Positions 32,227-41,848 of a stretch of DNA of 64,000 bases are shown piece after piece. The notes below the pieces were generated by a model. It was not told the origin of the DNA and ran no database searches. It saw nothing but the letters and a program-made list of their open reading frames with translations. The translations under genes and the position numbers were made by a program. Source of the DNA: Legionella_C dresdenensis (lineage in GTDB: Bacteria > Pseudomonadota > Gammaproteobacteria > Legionellales > Legionellaceae). Every line of letters begins with the position of its first letter. The first letter of the stretch is position 1. Location of the stretch: NCBI RefSeq assembly GCF_042649825.1, contig NZ_JBHSAB010000002.1:62001-126000 (forward strand), read 5' to 3'.

Positions 32227-33648
32227 CTACATTTGTGATGTTAAATGGTTAGTTGCGTTGTTCGTTGTATTGTTATTCTGGATTGGGGTGAAAAATCGCG
32301 GGCAATGGGGCAGGTCAATGCGTTGAATCTGTGCGCCGAGCGCTGTTAATTTACGGATTAAATCCTCGTAGCCCCGTTCTATCAAATGAATGCCGCTGAT
32401 TTGGGTGGTTCCCTGGGCTGCCAATCCTGCACACACCAAGGCTGCGCCTGAGCGTAAATCCGTTGCTTTGACCCTAGCTGCTTTTAATTGTTGAACTCCC
32501 GTAATGCGCGCGGTATTTTCCTCTATCGTAATTTTTGCTCCCATTTTCAGTAATTCCTCAACGATTTGGAATCTGCTCTCAAACAGCGTTTCACATAAGA
32601 CGGATTGCCCATCGGCAATAGTAGCCAAACTTAGGCATAGTGATTGCAAGTCGGTAGGGAAGCCCGGGAAGGGTTGGGTAACAATATTGAATGCTGCACT
32701 TTTTACATGTTGCATGTTTATCTTAATGGAATCAGTACCACATTGGATCTCGGCGCCTGCTTCCAGCAGCAGCTTAAGTATGGTTGTCAGATGTTGGGGA
32801 TTTACATCTTTGATAGTGATGCATCCCTGAGTTATGGCAGCAGCGATTAAAAAAGTGCCTGCTTCAATCCGATCCGGGATAATCGGGTATTGGCTGCAAC
32901 CATTTAGTTTTTCTACCCCAATGATTGTAATCGCATCGGTTCCTGCTCCCTTAATATTGGCGCCGAGTTGGTTTAAAAAATCAGCTAAGGCAACAACTTC
33001 TGGTTCTCGGGCAGCATTTTGAATACAAGTTTCCCCATCAGCCAGGGATGCGGCCATGATTGCATTTTCAGTGCCTGTTACGGTTTTTTCTTTAAAGTGG
33101 ATGGTATTTCCCTTCAGCCTGCCAGTCTGGCGTGTACATATTAAATAATTGCCTTCTTCAATAATGTCTGCTCCCAATGCCTTTAAGGCCATAATATGGA
33201 GATCAACAGGCCGTTTGCCAATGGCGCAACCTCCAGGTAAAGGTAAAATCACTTTGGGACAGCGTGCCAAGAGAGGCCCTAACAAAACAATGGAGCCACG
33301 GATTTTGGAAGCGAACTCAGCTGGGATGTGTGGTTCAAGAAGCGGTTTATGCGTTATCTGAACTGAATTATCTCCGATATAAACCCATTGCTTACCAATT
33401 GCTTTAAGACAATTTAACAGAAGGCTAATATCAGTAATTGCAGGCAGATTATCCAACTGTATTGGCTGATCAGCTAGTAATGTTGCCGCTAATAGAGGCA
33501 AGGCTGCATTTTTTGAACCGCTAATTCGAACTTCGCCATGCAAGGCAATGCCACCGGTTATCTCATATACCGAGTCAGTTTCTGTTATGCTCAGCCTGGT
33601 ATCATCTGTTTTCCAGTTGGTATTGGTTGAATGGCGGGTTTTTTGCAT
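32227..33648 (-). CDS. murA: UDP-N-acetylglucosamine 1-carboxyvinyltransferase (MurA)
   Basis: A 473-residue enzyme of the first committed step of peptidoglycan synthesis, joining PEP enolpyruvyl to UDP-GlcNAc; target of fosfomycin. Key residues: K46-N47 in SGSKNAALP, R117 (KIRGS), and the loop PGGCAIGKRPVDLHI with the active-site Cys C141. The usual loop reads 'CAIGARP'; here Ala is Lys. The C-terminal 'DLRSGAALVCAGLAAQG' and 'ERGYEDLIRKL' are typical. It is longer than E. coli MurA (419) through a 28-residue N-terminal and a 20-residue Asn/Thr-rich C-terminal extension. Single gene; a second, canonical copy elsewhere in the genome is possible. Confidence 0.9.
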   Translation of the reverse strand: MQKTRHSTNTNWKTDDTRLSITETDSVYEITGGIALHGEVRISGSKNAALPLLAATLLADQPIQLDNLPAITDISLLLNCLKAIGKQWVYIGDNSVQITHKPLLEPHIPAEFASKIRGSIVLLGPLLARCPKVILPLPGGCAIGKRPVDLHIMALKALGADIIEEGNYLICTRQTGRLKGNTIHFKEKTVTGTENAIMAASLADGETCIQNAAREPEVVALADFLNQLGANIKGAGTDAITIIGVEKLNGCSQYPIIPDRIEAGTFLIAAAITQGCITIKDVNPQHLTTILKLLLEAGAEIQCGTDSIKINMQHVKSAAFNIVTQPFPGFPTDLQSLCLSLATIADGQSVLCETLFESRFQIVEELLKMGAKITIEENTARITGVQQLKAARVKATDLRSGAALVCAGLAAQGTTQISGIHLIERGYEDLIRKLTALGAQIQRIDLPHCPRFFTPIQNNNTTNNATNHLTSQM

Positions 33649-33761
33649 TTTAAACTTGTTTTATTAAATTCATAATGGCTTAATAATTTTCATATTGTAC
33701 TATATTTGTAGTATCAGATCAATTAACTTCTTGCACAGAGCCATTTTTGTGGATACACATT

Positions 33762-33781
33762 CTTAATGTTTTCTTAAGAAA
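33762..33781 (+). promoter_or_regulatory. PmrA-like tandem box upstream of the effector-candidate pair
   Basis: CTTAATGTT-TT-CTTAAGAAA (33762-33781). The known Legionella PmrA site is CTTAATATT-N2-CTTAATATT: the first half matches 8 of 9 bases, the second 5-6 of 9, and the 2-bp spacer is exact. TATATT follows at 33787 and 33792 as a candidate -10. This is the position from which PmrA activates Dot/Icm effector genes. Confidence 0.55.
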
Positions 33782-33832
33782 TACACTATATTATATTGAG
33801 CCTCCAATGGTTAATAAATGATGATTTTGTAA

Positions 33833-35539
33833 ATGCCTAACACATTACATACTGACCGTACCTCAGTGCCAGTACTTGCTGCAACTCCAGGCGATTTAAC
33901 CAACGAAACTGAGGTAGAAGTTAAAAGCGGCTTATTTGTATCAGCTACTCCTCCGCCAGTAGAACCGTTGCTTAGCCCAAATCGAATAGATGTTGGGGGC
34001 AATAATCCTATGGAATTAAGCGATGCTCCAAAGCAAGAAATCAGTGAAATGTCGCCAGCACTTGAATCCATGCCGATTGAGGGGCTAACAAACTCAGCTG
34101 AAAATAATAACGTACAAGAAAAATATGCTCTTTTAATGAGTGGATTAGCCAATATGACGGCTAATTTAAACCTCGGAAAACTTAATCCTGTTAAGCGAAC
34201 ATTAGCTGAGAAATTGCCAGAGCCTAAACCTGTGCGTAGTAGATCAGATTTTGCTCGTGCACAAACAGGATATACTAAAGAGCAAAAAAAAGCGCATAGA
34301 AAACAACAAGCAGAAGCACTGAAAAAGACAAAACTTCAAGAAAAAGAAAAAAAATTGTTAGACACACTATTAATGAAGGTAAGAGTAGATCCTGATACAA
34401 GTTTACAATACCAGAATTTTATTAATAAATTAGATGAAGCGCTTAATCAATTAGAGTCAAAATCTTATAACGTACTCGGTGCCTTTTCATCTTCTGCCGA
34501 ATATTATTTTGATTCTAGTAAGGAAAGCGATCAAAACTGTTTCGAGTTTATGCAAACGCTATTAAGTTATCCTGGATCTGATGAAATTATTAAGAATTCG
34601 CTCATAAAAAAATACCTGGAGACTGGTAAAACGGCTGAACCAATTAGTCCAAATAATATTTCTTTCGTGAATATAACAATAGGAAAAGCAGAAGATAAAT
34701 ATTGCTTAGTGGCTATTTCCAGTTATGAAAAATGTACTGAAGAATTTAAGTATTTAATAGAACAAACTCTTCTGCGGTTGAGTATATCAAGCTCAGGTCA
34801 TACGTTTATTATGTTAGAGGGGGATCCTGACCGCATTAGTCTGATTATTGAACGAAGTCGGCAGCAAATACCCGGAGCTAAGTCTGTAAGACACACGATG
34901 AGGCCATGCTCAGAAAAATTCTTTGTTCACTTTCTTGTAAAATTATTTGGACTTGTAAGTCAGGAATTGAAAGTGGAGGGTATTACAAACTCTTTATTCT
35001 ACGGTTATAGCGATGAAATAGACTATGGGGTTAAGAAAGCGCCATTTCCTGATGAAGCGCAAAGTAAGATTACCATTCAAAATATAGAAGAATATATGTC
35101 AAAACCCTTTAGTAAAGGTAATCGAAGAGAAAGACTATTAATTGGAAATAGACAAGTTTCACTAGAGTTGATACCTTGTTGTGTGAATTGTCAGGCTAAT
35201 AAGCCATCCGTTGCCAATATTTTGATGACGGCGTATGGTTTTAACCGTTTTGAAAACAATCCTTATCGCGATCAACCTACTTCACCACTTGCTAATAGCA
35301 TAGCTCAATTTTCACGGCCGCAATTTAGTAAGTATCTGTCCTTAGAGGCAGAAGACGTACCACTTCTGGTTGCTGTTAGTGCAATGGAAGCGGTTGATAA
35401 CCTGCAACCGTCTTATTCTCCAGCGTTCTATCCAAAGAGTTTAGCAACTACAACAACCACTTCTCATAAGCGGCAAAAACCTGAAGATGATAGTGGTCAA
35501 AAAATGACTGAATCAGATGAAAAAAGAGCAAAAATATAG
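33833..35539 (+). CDS. Candidate effector, 568 residues, unknown family
   Basis: An AT-rich protein with no family that I recognise. Residues 1-115 are low-complexity (Pro/Ser/Thr/Glu), probably disordered. Residues 140-170 are strongly charged and coiled (KKAHRKQQAEALKKTKLQEK). Residues 175-530 form an alpha/beta domain with 'FFVHFLVKLFGLV', the only hydrophobic stretch. The C-terminal tail is Thr-rich then basic (SHKRQKPEDDSG, EKRAKI), resembling a two-part nuclear localisation signal. No signal peptide and a weak ribosome site. A PmrA-like box lies 52 bases upstream, the best sign that this is a Dot/Icm-type effector. It is followed after 38 bases by the next effector candidate. Confidence 0.6.
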   Translation: MPNTLHTDRTSVPVLAATPGDLTNETEVEVKSGLFVSATPPPVEPLLSPNRIDVGGNNPMELSDAPKQEISEMSPALESMPIEGLTNSAENNNVQEKYALLMSGLANMTANLNLGKLNPVKRTLAEKLPEPKPVRSRSDFARAQTGYTKEQKKAHRKQQAEALKKTKLQEKEKKLLDTLLMKVRVDPDTSLQYQNFINKLDEALNQLESKSYNVLGAFSSSAEYYFDSSKESDQNCFEFMQTLLSYPGSDEIIKNSLIKKYLETGKTAEPISPNNISFVNITIGKAEDKYCLVAISSYEKCTEEFKYLIEQTLLRLSISSSGHTFIMLEGDPDRISLIIERSRQQIPGAKSVRHTMRPCSEKFFVHFLVKLFGLVSQELKVEGITNSLFYGYSDEIDYGVKKAPFPDEAQSKITIQNIEEYMSKPFSKGNRRERLLIGNRQVSLELIPCCVNCQANKPSVANILMTAYGFNRFENNPYRDQPTSPLANSIAQFSRPQFSKYLSLEAEDVPLLVAVSAMEAVDNLQPSYSPAFYPKSLATTTTTSHKRQKPEDDSGQKMTESDEKRAKI

Positions 35540-35577
35540 TATTATTTTTATGAAAGTTTTTTTAGGAAAAAAACCGT

Positions 35578-38500
35578 ATGCCGTTAAATGACGAAGATTT
35601 TGATATAAAACTCTACCTGGAAAAAATGGCTGGTAATGGTGTAATTCACGATTACATATTACAACAGAACGTTTTATCTCCTGAGGACATGCTGTATTTT
35701 ATTAATCTATTGGCAGAGAATAACGAGAGCGCCATTCCTAAACCTTCTGTCTGGGCAAAAAAGTACAATACCTATCCAGAAGTGTTATTTAGTACAGGAA
35801 AGATTGCAGTTCCCAATACCCACACAGAAGGCTATGATAAAATAACGGAAGCGTTATCTACCTATAAAAAATCTTTTAAAAAAGAAAAAGATAATTTTCA
35901 GAAATTCATGATTTATGAAGCGGGGGGGCATTTAGAGGGTTTTTACGATAATTTTGATGAAAGTAAACCTGGAGTTGTTTATTCGTTTGAAGATGATGAA
36001 TTCATCGACTTTATCTTTTTAAAACTGACTACAGATTTTACTCAAATTTCTGTAAAAACAGATAATTCTAAATTATTAGACTATAGTACGGCCTTTAAAA
36101 AAGGTGATAAACAATATTCATATTCAGTAACTAAAAATAATGAGGGTGAAAGTCATCCACAATTAGAGTTTATATTTTCTTGTGAAGATGCGAAAGTTTA
36201 TAATATAGAACTCGTTGTTACAAAAAAATTGCTAGTTACACGTGATGGTAAAGAATATTATCAATTTAATTTAAGTTTTAATTCTTACAGTGAAAACTCT
36301 AAAAACTCAAGTGGTTTACTGCTTGGGGATTTCCATAGATTTTTAAGAAAAATCCCATTAATAATGGGTTTTTTTGCCAGAAATAACATCTTTGCTCCTT
36401 TTCCCGGTATGCACTTGAGTTATTTTTTGGTCAACAAACAATTTGATGCTGCAGTTAAATATTGGGCTCTCCTGCTTTCACTAGATGCCGCGAATGATAC
36501 ATGCCTGCTTGATGAAGAAAGTATATTTGATATTAGCAGACAATTATTTTATTTTAAAGAAAGAAATATACAAAAAAAAGACAATACAGCCGCTATTGAT
36601 TACTGGATAAAATTACTTGACATTCAGAATTTCAAACCCCCTTTTTACGCTCACAATATTACCTATACCCACTTTAAAGTACTTAATCTGTTACTCACTG
36701 CTCATATTGAAGCTCTAAGTGCCGGGACATATGACGGGGAGCTTGAGCTTATAAAAAATTTAATTTCTTCAGGAGCTATGTTATTTGAGAATAATCATAG
36801 CATTTCGGCGCCTTTTGTTCAGTTTAATCGTATAAAAAAAGAGGATTTCAAAGAGCTTGTTGCCCAACAACTGGAACTTTATAAAAATACTTTTGCAAGT
36901 TTATATAAAGAAGTTTTACCAGCGGATGAATTTGAAAGTCTTGAGAATAATTGCGAGCTAATGCTTAAACAAAAAGAGAGCCTGTTTGAGCTAACAGCTC
37001 CGGATGACACGGTTACTAGCGATAGTGAATCTGAGTCCAATAATTATGAGAATTCTGATGACATTAGTTCTTATTCTGAAGATAAGGAAGATACAGATGA
37101 TGTGGTGATGGAAGACCTATCAGAAAAGACATTGGAAGACTTCAACCAGCTATTAGAAAATGAGCAAGAAGGAACAATTGAATATTATCAGCGCAAATAC
37201 GAACGGGCAGTTTACTACAGTAAAGCAGAGTCTTTTAAAGAAGCTCGCCAGGATCTGCTTGAAAATATCAATGGCTTAAGGCAATTACTTAATGATCCGG
37301 AATTTGTTGCTCTGCATGGCAATATCTATAGCGATATGGTTATTAATCTTCACTTACTGGGTCAAAATTATTTTGAACATGATGCTTTAGCAAAACTGGA
37401 TATTGATGAAGAGCATGAGGTTGAGTTAGCGCAAAAAATCATAAGAACGATGCTGGTTACTGGGGTAGCTAATCAAGATAACCAGGATTTGCACGATCTT
37501 GGTATAAATAATGAGGTGAGTAATTTATTGGTTATGGCTTGCCAGGATGACGCGTTTTTTACACCTGCAGAATCTATAGCTTATTTGAAAAAAGCTCAAG
37601 CGCTACAAAATAATATGGAAGTCATTTTGACGTTAGCTAACGCATATTTAGCTGATGGAAATCCTCAAGAAGCAATCGTTGAAATAAATGAGGGCTTAAA
37701 ACTATTTAAATCAGATGATTCAACCTTGGCTGAAGTTTATTATGTATTAGGAAAGTGTAATTATTTAATAAAAAATTACTCTGCAGCTCATCATAATTTT
37801 TTAACTGCTCAAGACTATTATGGGCAGAACATTAGTGAAAAAAGTTTAACTAATTTAATTTACTTATATGCATTAACAAAAAATAATCCTATGCAGGGAA
37901 GAAGCAGGGAATATTCTCGTAAGATCAGGCTGACATTTAATTCTTTATACCAGCAATATGGGGCTGAACAATCCGGGCAGTTCCTCCGTATTCTTTTTAC
38001 CACCGCTTTTCCAGCTGAAAAGGTATTTGAAAACCTCCATGAAAAAATTGTTAAGCATTTAAATGTCTTAAATACTACATTGATTGATTTTACAGCTGAA
38101 AGTAATGATGAAGAAGCATTTGAAATCAACTCGGAAAATGCTTTGGAGGATCTCAATAAGCGATTAGAAAATGCAGGAAAAGGAACCATTGGCTATTGTC
38201 AGCTTAAATATCAGCGGGCGTCTTACTACAGTAAGTTAAGGTCTTTTAAAGAAGCTCGGCAAGATCTGCTTGAAAATATCAATGACTTGACGCAATTAGT
38301 TAATAATCCAGACTGCGCTCATTGGCACAGCAATATTTATGTCGATTTAATCATTAACCTTCATCTTCTGGTGCAAAATTATTTTGAGCATGACCTTTTA
38401 GCCTTATGTGAGGTTGAAGAGGCAGACGAAATAGAAGCGGTTGGCAACGTCATTAAATTTATGTTAGTTAATTTGGTGATTCCACAAGACAATAACCGAT

Positions 38501-39213
38501 TGCAAAACTTAGGTTTAGCCCGATATGTAAATAACTTATTGATTATGGCTTGTAAAGATGGAGAATTTTTTACCCCGGACGAAACAATTACTTATTTGCA
38601 AAAAGCTCAAAATCTAGAAGATAGCATTGAAATTACATTGGCTTTGGCTAACGCGTATTTAGCTGTTAATAACCCCCAAAAAGCAATGGCTGAAATAAAG
38701 GAGGGTTTAAAATTATTTAAACCGGATAATCCAATCTTGGCTGAAGTTTATTATGTGTTAGGGAAATGTAATTTTTTAACACAAAAATACCGTGTAGCTT
38801 ATCGAAATTTCTTAACTGCCCAAGCCCATTATGAGAAAGAGCCGAGTGAAGATAACTTACCAAATTTAATCTATTTATATGCGTTAACTTTAATTTCTGA
38901 TAATAAAATCCAATTAGATAGCAGTCTTCGTAAACAAATGGTTTTAACCTTGGAGACAGTTTATGAGAAAAATAGTTTTGAACGCACTATTTCATTGATT
39001 AATACATTATTTGAAAAATACCTCCCTAACCATACAGTATTTGCTGAGATACATACTAGAATAAAGAATACAATAACTAAGCTTAAACAGCAGAGTGACA
39101 GTAATTTTACTTTTAAAAATAGGGGTATACCTCATCCTGTATTTGTTATGCCTGAAAGCAAGACAGCTTCATTGCCTGATAGTCATGAGGATCAAAAGCA
39201 CACTTTAGAATGA
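35578..39213 (+). CDS. Candidate effector, 1211 residues, with duplicated TPR-like module
   Basis: A 1211-residue AT-rich protein. The N-terminal 500 residues are unique (alpha/beta, no motif that I can name). An acidic spacer at about 480-512 (DSESESNNYENSDDISSYSE) follows. Then come two copies of a module of about 335 residues, 516-845 and 851-1180. Shared landmarks include SFKEARQDLLENIN, NYFEHD, FFTPxExIxYLxKAQ, LANAYLA and AEVYYVLGKCN. Each module ends in TPR-like helix pairs. No signal peptide or membrane segment. It is 38 bases downstream of the 568-residue gene, so it should share the PmrA-like box. TPR modules point to protein binding. Effector role is inferred from size, base composition and regulation. 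Confidence 0.6.
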   Translation: MPLNDEDFDIKLYLEKMAGNGVIHDYILQQNVLSPEDMLYFINLLAENNESAIPKPSVWAKKYNTYPEVLFSTGKIAVPNTHTEGYDKITEALSTYKKSFKKEKDNFQKFMIYEAGGHLEGFYDNFDESKPGVVYSFEDDEFIDFIFLKLTTDFTQISVKTDNSKLLDYSTAFKKGDKQYSYSVTKNNEGESHPQLEFIFSCEDAKVYNIELVVTKKLLVTRDGKEYYQFNLSFNSYSENSKNSSGLLLGDFHRFLRKIPLIMGFFARNNIFAPFPGMHLSYFLVNKQFDAAVKYWALLLSLDAANDTCLLDEESIFDISRQLFYFKERNIQKKDNTAAIDYWIKLLDIQNFKPPFYAHNITYTHFKVLNLLLTAHIEALSAGTYDGELELIKNLISSGAMLFENNHSISAPFVQFNRIKKEDFKELVAQQLELYKNTFASLYKEVLPADEFESLENNCELMLKQKESLFELTAPDDTVTSDSESESNNYENSDDISSYSEDKEDTDDVVMEDLSEKTLEDFNQLLENEQEGTIEYYQRKYERAVYYSKAESFKEARQDLLENINGLRQLLNDPEFVALHGNIYSDMVINLHLLGQNYFEHDALAKLDIDEEHEVELAQKIIRTMLVTGVANQDNQDLHDLGINNEVSNLLVMACQDDAFFTPAESIAYLKKAQALQNNMEVILTLANAYLADGNPQEAIVEINEGLKLFKSDDSTLAEVYYVLGKCNYLIKNYSAAHHNFLTAQDYYGQNISEKSLTNLIYLYALTKNNPMQGRSREYSRKIRLTFNSLYQQYGAEQSGQFLRILFTTAFPAEKVFENLHEKIVKHLNVLNTTLIDFTAESNDEEAFEINSENALEDLNKRLENAGKGTIGYCQLKYQRASYYSKLRSFKEARQDLLENINDLTQLVNNPDCAHWHSNIYVDLIINLHLLVQNYFEHDLLALCEVEEADEIEAVGNVIKFMLVNLVIPQDNNRLQNLGLARYVNNLLIMACKDGEFFTPDETITYLQKAQNLEDSIEITLALANAYLAVNNPQKAMAEIKEGLKLFKPDNPILAEVYYVLGKCNFLTQKYRVAYRNFLTAQAHYEKEPSEDNLPNLIYLYALTLISDNKIQLDSSLRKQMVLTLETVYEKNSFERTISLINTLFEKYLPNHTVFAEIHTRIKNTITKLKQQSDSNFTFKNRGIPHPVFVMPESKTASLPDSHEDQKHTLE

Positions 39214-39259
39214 TGGGGTCTAATTGATTTGTACACTCCATAGGACCGTAATCCGGGTT

Positions 39260-40852
39260 TCATTTTGTTGCACTACTCTCAAAAGTAAAAGCAAACAAAC
39301 GGATCCCCGGTGATTGAGCCTTGATAGTGACATCAGCATCAACCATGTTTGAATTACTGACAATTTCATACAACCTGTTTTCAGTTATGGTTAATTCCTT
39401 TTCTTTACCACTAACCAACACCGTTATTTTCCCGGGCGTCGGCTTTCCGTTGGCAATGACCAGAAAGACCTTTTGAGCCTGATAATGCAAAGTGATCGCA
39501 GCGCCGGCAGACTTTGCTTCAATATATTGTGGTTTTGCCAGCCATGAGCCTTGTAAAGCCCAATGGTGTAAAGGAGGCAGTAACGCGGACGATTGATTTT
39601 GCGCCCGCGCTGTACCCAGATAGGTTTCAGGTGTTTGTTCACGCGAAATAGGCGGTTCGGCTGCGTTAAGATTGTTTTGTGGGCTGAGGTTTAATAAATA
39701 ACGGATATTATTTTCAGTAATATCGTACTCGCCTTCCCCAAAATGGATATAAACAACCTGACCATTACGGTCTATCAGATAATGAGCCGGCCAGTAGTGA
39801 TTGGTATAATTGCGCCAGGTGGCAAACTGATTATCCAGCGCTACAGGATAAGTGATGCCAAATTTTTTTACTGCCTGCTTTACATTATCCAGATCTTGTT
39901 CAAACACAAATTCAGGTGAATGTACCCCAATTACAACCAGGCCATTGTCCTTATATTTCTGATACCAGGATTTGATATAGGGCAAGGTGCGGATGCAATT
40001 GATACAAGAATAAGTCCAGAAATCAACCAGCACAACCTTTCCTTTCAGCTTCTCAATAGTAAGCGGCGGCGAATTAATCCAGTTGCTAATTCCGCTGATC
40101 TCGGGCGCGGGGTAAGAAAGGGTTAAACCATTAAGTAATTTATCCTGACTTACAATTTGTTCAGTAGCCTGATTTCGAGTTGCTACCCATTCGCCGACAT
40201 TAAAACCCGAAAGGCCAAACAATGCGAAAATAATGATTAAGACCCCCATGCTGCGCCGAATGGCGGTGGTGTGCCTGGTCAGTTTTGTCAATTGCTGACT
40301 GAATATTCGACCAAAATAACCGGCGGTCAGCATCGGAATGCCTGCGCCAATACCAAATGCCAAGATAATACCGATCGCCTGCCAGTTCGTTTGAGCCTGA
40401 ATGACCTGTAACAGGGCTATGGCGAGAATAGGACCGGAGCAGGGCGTCCAGACTATCCCAATTAATGCACCCACTAACAGCGCGCCTCCGGTCTGCTCGG
40501 AAAAGCGATTTTTACTCGCCTGTTGCGCTTTATTAGCAATAGAGTTGGTCATTGCGGCAAATTTTGCTTCAAGAAGCGGGATTATCATTACCAGGCCGAA
40601 TACCAGCAGAAAAAAATAGGCCGCAGACTGAATCTGATCAAGCCGCAAACCAGTGGCTATCAGCAATTGCCGTGAAATCAGGGAAAAGAATGTAAAACTT
40701 AAGATAAAGCCAATAATAATCTGTAACGGCCGCCATCGTCCGCCAACCGCTGATGCTGCGAAAATCAATGGCAGCACTGGCAAGATACACGGCGAGAAGG
40801 CAAGACCTAACCCCTCGCCAAAGGCGAGTAGGGTTTGGGTAAGATTAATCAT
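39260..40852 (-). CDS. DipZ-type thiol:disulfide interchange protein (CcdA + thioredoxin + C-terminal beta domain)
   Basis: A 530-residue inner-membrane protein. Residues 5-230 are a CcdA/DsbD transmembrane unit with the two reactive cysteines, FSPCILP (C near 22) and WTPCSGP (near 136), which pass electrons across the membrane. Residues about 265-395 are a periplasmic TlpA/thioredoxin domain with active site SCINC. Residues 405-530 are the beta-sandwich domain found in DipZ. Such proteins reduce periplasmic disulfides, for example in cytochrome c maturation. The ATG at 40852 lies nine bases from GGGA; the frame also has a TTG two codons upstream. Single gene, convergent with the effector candidate. 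Confidence 0.85.
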   Translation of the reverse strand: MINLTQTLLAFGEGLGLAFSPCILPVLPLIFAASAVGGRWRPLQIIIGFILSFTFFSLISRQLLIATGLRLDQIQSAAYFFLLVFGLVMIIPLLEAKFAAMTNSIANKAQQASKNRFSEQTGGALLVGALIGIVWTPCSGPILAIALLQVIQAQTNWQAIGIILAFGIGAGIPMLTAGYFGRIFSQQLTKLTRHTTAIRRSMGVLIIIFALFGLSGFNVGEWVATRNQATEQIVSQDKLLNGLTLSYPAPEISGISNWINSPPLTIEKLKGKVVLVDFWTYSCINCIRTLPYIKSWYQKYKDNGLVVIGVHSPEFVFEQDLDNVKQAVKKFGITYPVALDNQFATWRNYTNHYWPAHYLIDRNGQVVYIHFGEGEYDITENNIRYLLNLSPQNNLNAAEPPISREQTPETYLGTARAQNQSSALLPPLHHWALQGSWLAKPQYIEAKSAGAAITLHYQAQKVFLVIANGKPTPGKITVLVSGKEKELTITENRLYEIVSNSNMVDADVTIKAQSPGIRLFAFTFESSATK

Positions 40853-40964
40853 AATCAATCCCGTTTTAGTTAAGATAACAGTATAGGTCGATAAACCTTA
40901 AAACGAAATGCAACTCACCACCCTTTTATAGTGTATACTTTGCAATTTTACACGAGAGTCCATT

Positions 40965-41303
40965 ATGTCTTCTTTACCCCGATGCCCCCAATGTAACTCA
41001 TCATATACCTACGAAGATAACGCCATGTTGGTTTGTCCTGAATGCGGCCATGAATGGTCAATGACCGATATTGCAAATGATTCTGACGACAGCATAGTTA
41101 CTGATGCGCACGGTAATGTATTGAACGATGGCGACAGTGTGACTGTAATCAAGGATCTGAAAGTTAAAGGCTCTTCATTGGTGGTTAAAGTCGGTACTAA
41201 AGTAAAAAATATTCGACTGGTCACCGGTGATCATAATATCGATTGTAAAATAGAGGGTATCGGGCCAATGAAATTAAAATCAGAGTTTGTGAAGAAAGTG
41301 TAA
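40965..41303 (+). CDS. yjdM: PhnA/YjdM family zinc-ribbon protein
   Basis: A 112-residue small protein. Residues 1-31 form a zinc ribbon, with C8-x2-C11 (CPQC) and C24-x2-C27 (CPEC), followed by a 60-residue SH3-like beta barrel with 'DGDSVTVIKDLKVKGSSLVVKVGT', which is characteristic of YjdM (formerly PhnA). Despite the old name it is not needed for phosphonate cleavage; the molecular role is unsettled. It is transcribed divergently from dipZ. The -10-like TATACT at about 40933 is a likely promoter element. All four zinc ligands are present. A palindromic repeat follows 55 bases after the stop. Confidence 0.9.
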   Translation: MSSLPRCPQCNSSYTYEDNAMLVCPECGHEWSMTDIANDSDDSIVTDAHGNVLNDGDSVTVIKDLKVKGSSLVVKVGTKVKNIRLVTGDHNIDCKIEGIGPMKLKSEFVKKV

Positions 41304-41357
41304 CAATTGTTCCTATCCAAAAACTGAAACCAGGGTTCCGGTCCTGCGGATCTGCCT

Positions 41358-41507
41358 TTTGTGCCGGACAATTTTTGTAGGATGGGTTGTTTTGACCCAA
41401 CAAATTTTATTATAAAGCACTCCAGATATGAAAAGTGATTGAAGATTGGTAATGTTGGGTCGGAACGACCCAACCTACACGTAATACAAAAAATTGTCCG
41501 GCACAAA
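41358..41507. repeat. 150-bp palindromic repeat element
   Basis: The outer arms 41358-41379 and 41485-41507 (core TTGTGCCGGACAATTTTTGT) are inverted with one extra base on the right. Just inside are the TTGGGTT/TTGGGTC hairpins at about 41380-41402 and 41453-41478. The whole looks like a miniature inverted-repeat element. The remaining part of the 41304-41848 gap (41510-41848) is AT-rich leader sequence with no gene. Confidence 0.65.
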
Positions 41508-41848
41508 GCGGCTGCACCCAGAGTAGATTTGATCATAAACCTTCAGGCAGTTTCTGCCGGCAAAACCAGACTTGAGACCCCTATCGTTGCTCTTTGCATG
41601 ATTAACCCGTGTTAGCCCAATAACAATAACCATTAATTAACAATCAGTTAACTTTTATTTTGATTGTATAAAGATCAATATGCTCCTTTATGGCATGTCA
41701 TTTGCTAATAAAAATCAGTATTTCCAAAATTAAATCAATGTATTAAGAGTAACACTATATGGGGGAACACTTAACCACTATTAACTAAAATCGCTTCTAC
41801 TTAACGCATGTTTGTGATGGACAGGGAATAACTCACAAGGAGAATTAA

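Noticed and set aside
33649..33832. Mini-gene ATGATGATTTTGTAA before the effector candidate
   Set aside because: Only four codons with no ribosome site; it could be a chance frame and is not supported as a regulatory leader.
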